Of a stretch of 44,612 bases of DNA, positions 43,476-44,612 are shown one piece after another. The DNA comes from Xylophilus sp. ASV27 (GTDB lineage Bacteria; Pseudomonadota; Gammaproteobacteria; Burkholderiales; Burkholderiaceae_C): the NCBI RefSeq assembly GCF_016428875.1, contig NZ_JAELTO010000026.1:1-44612 (forward strand). Direction: 5' to 3'. The position numbers and the translations under genes were made by a program. The notes under the pieces were generated by a model. The model worked only from the letters and a program-made list of their open reading frames with translations, ran no database searches and was not told the DNA's origin. How positions within the stretch are numbered: position 1 is the first letter of the stretch; each line of letters opens with the position of its first letter.

Positions 43476-43823
43476 ATGACGAAGCTCATCACTGACGAAC
43501 AACGTGCACAGCTGCTGACCAACGGCCGGCAATCCATCGAGAACCCGGACTTCGATCCGTATCCGGTGGTCAAGCTGTTCACGCCCGACGCCGGAGCGAC
43601 CTGGCTGATCTCAAGCATCGATCCGCATGACGACGATCATGCGTTCGGACTCGCCGATTTGAATCTGGGGTTTCCTGAGCTGGGTTGGGTGAGCCTGGCG
43701 GAGTTGAGCGCTCTGCGCGGGTCGCTGCGTCTGCCGGTGGAGCGCGACCTGTACTTCAAGGCGGACAAATCCATCAGCACCTATGCGCGTGAAGCCCGGA
43801 TGGCCGGGCGCATCGTCGCGTAG
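43476..43823 (+). CDS. DUF2958 family protein
   Basis: A 115-residue protein of unknown function, frequent on ICEs and plasmids. It begins TKLITDEQRAQLLTNG and includes FDPYPVVKLFTPDAGATWLI, DDDHAFGLADLNLGFPELGW and ERDLYFKADKSISTY, all in the family's usual order. ATG 43476 has AAGGAGA six bases upstream. It carries the same kind of leader as radC. Confidence 0.92.
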   Translation: MTKLITDEQRAQLLTNGRQSIENPDFDPYPVVKLFTPDAGATWLISSIDPHDDDHAFGLADLNLGFPELGWVSLAELSALRGSLRLPVERDLYFKADKSISTYAREARMAGRIVA

Positions 43824-43856
43824 CCTTCTGGGAGGACTGCGTGTCTGAGCCGTCGG

Positions 43857-44186
43857 CTATCGTGCTGGCGGCTCGCGCCATTCCTTCGGAAGGCGCGCCT
43901 CCGCCTCCAGCACCAGTTCGCCCGCGCTGCGCTGCAGTGCGCGGGCGATCTTGAACACCAGAGCGAGCGTGGGCATGTGCTCGCCGCGCTCGATCTTGCC
44001 CATGTGAGAGCGTTCGATGCCGGCAAGATGGGCGAGGGCTTCCTGGGCGATGCCGTCCTCGGTGCGAATCGCGCGCACGGCGGCGCCGAAGGCGAGCGCC
44101 GGCACGGCATCGAATGTCGTGGCACCGGCAGGCCTTCCTCGCTGGATCGCACGCTTGGCTTGCATGGCCCAAGCGTCGTCTTGCAT
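43857..44186 (-). CDS. XRE-family transcriptional regulator
   Basis: A 109-residue repressor-like protein. The helix-turn-helix (about 31-86) reads AFGAAVRAIRTEDGIAQEAL, AHLAGIERSHMGKIERGEHM and TLALVFKIARALQRSAGELV, a clear Cro/CI-type domain. I chose ATG 44186; a GTG at 44201 is possible and neither has a strong SD. It is convergent with the DUF2958 gene (33 bases between stops). TTAAAGATAAC near 44204 upstream could be part of its control site. Confidence 0.88.
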   Translation of the reverse strand: MQDDAWAMQAKRAIQRGRPAGATTFDAVPALAFGAAVRAIRTEDGIAQEALAHLAGIERSHMGKIERGEHMPTLALVFKIARALQRSAGELVLEAEARLPKEWREPPAR

Positions 44187-44257
44187 GGCTATTAAAACCA
44201 CGTTAAAGATAACTCTATGCTTGGCGCGCAGCAGAGGTGCGGCCTAGATGTCGTTTT

Positions 44258-44314
44258 CCGCTAAAGGCTGGACTGTTCCCGTTAAAGCTGGACTCGCCCG
44301 CTAATTCCCGGACT
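44258..44314 (+). repeat. Three short direct repeats, possible IS end
   Basis: CCGCTAAAGGCTGGACT (44258-44274), CCGTTAAAGCTGGACT (44279-44294) and CCGCTAATTCCCGGACT (44298-44314) repeat with 21- and 19-base spacing, just after TGTCGTTTT. Multiple terminal repeats of this kind occur at ends of IS21-family elements, but no transposase is within the window. Confidence 0.5.
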
Positions 44315-44612
44315 CGGCATGGTCAAGAAGTGACGTAGAGGTTCTCACTTTGGGGAGAAGGCTTTGAGCTGCACTCACCGAGATGTTCAGATCAAACCGC
44401 CGCGCGATCTCGCCGCGCACATGGTCTGCACGCCAACCCGTTCGAGGCGACAGGAGCCAGGTCGCCGAGGCCAGCCATTGCCTAATTGTTGATTTCCATG
44501 CAACCGCAACCCACCATTTCCATCTCGATCTGACCCACCCTGGTTCGTGAACTTCACGCTCACGTTGTGGATAAGTTCTTGGTCGCCTTCTCCTTCTTGG
44601 TGGTCTGTGGTG
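44315..44612. other. Right edge without a recognised gene
   Basis: No open frame here looks like a full protein. Visible are CGTGAA-C-TTCACG (44546-44558), a perfect short palindrome, and TGTGGATAA (44566-44574), which equals the DnaA-box consensus on the minus strand. Minus-strand codons near 44360-44420 read GEIARRFDLNISVSAAQSLL, perhaps part of a gene cut by the window. Confidence 0.3.

Larger units (their letters stand above)
18839..44612. mobile_element. Integrative element (ICE-like island) at tRNA-Phe, right end not seen
   Basis: The element starts in the tRNA-Phe 3' end (exact attL not defined) and runs past the window. Evidence: a tRNA-adjacent P4-type integrase, an AlpA-type regulator, and backbone genes radC, ParB-family, DUF736, DUF2958 and XRE, a set common in ICEs of beta- and gammaproteobacteria. 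It carries anti-phage-like and metabolic cargo, and parts (about 24950-28800) are visibly richer in A/T than the flanking chromosome. I saw no second copy of the tRNA 3' end in the window, and no conjugation genes, which would have to lie beyond it. Confidence 0.85.

Noticed and set aside
44566-44574. DnaA-box consensus TGTGGATAA, thought to be part of an element origin
   Set aside because: A single box with no cluster, no A/T-rich stretch and no replication gene in view is likely chance.
18839-44612. Second copy of the tRNA-Phe 3' end (attR) inside the window
   Set aside because: I looked for the T-arm and acceptor sequence downstream and found none, so the right end is outside.

Overview
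The window is GC-rich proteobacterial DNA, most likely from the family Comamonadaceae (Betaproteobacteria, Burkholderiales). This rests on the order tuf, tRNA-Trp, secE, nusG, rplKAJL, rpoBC, the length of RpoB (1370 aa), and the following rsmB, DUF4390, NtrY-like kinase and short response regulator. I cannot fix the genus from sequence alone.

Region 1 (1-18862) is ordinary chromosome. It holds the 3' part of tuf, tRNA-Trp, secE-nusG, four ribosomal protein genes and the two large RNA polymerase subunits. An rplJ leader and a chain of hairpins between rplL and rpoB are the likely control points. After a terminator comes an operon with overlapping or near-abutting junctions: LemA-like protein, rsmB, DUF4390 protein, NtrY-like kinase, then a response regulator and tRNA-Phe.

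Region 2 (about 18840-44612) is an integrative element, probably an ICE, inserted at the 3' end of tRNA-Phe; its far end is not in the window. The left edge has a P4-type tyrosine integrase and an AlpA-type regulator. Next is a dense putative defence block. On the plus strand is HTH protein - AAA ATPase - subtilisin-like protease - TIR protein. Convergent to it, on the minus strand, is DUF6088 (AbiEi-like) - PIN/GNAT/EVE-like fusion - ASCH protein - P-loop kinase, headed by an array of GTCCGA half-sites. Two putative nucleic-acid or nucleotide-directed effectors and a protease, each next to a nucleotide-binding or regulator gene, make this the best candidate here for an undescribed system.

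Region 3 (29700-44200) is element backbone: radC, a large ParB-family gene, DUF736, DUF2958 and an XRE regulator. Three of the backbone genes are preceded by diverged copies of one long non-coding leader. Two cargo cassettes interrupt the backbone. One is TetR / DinB / MDR-type oxidoreductase next to a broken EamA transporter. The other is an iron-regulated, FyuA-like receptor / methyltransferase / MFS cassette with a divergent AraC activator and a Fur box, which looks like uptake of a foreign siderophore. The right edge carries short direct repeats that may be an insertion sequence end.
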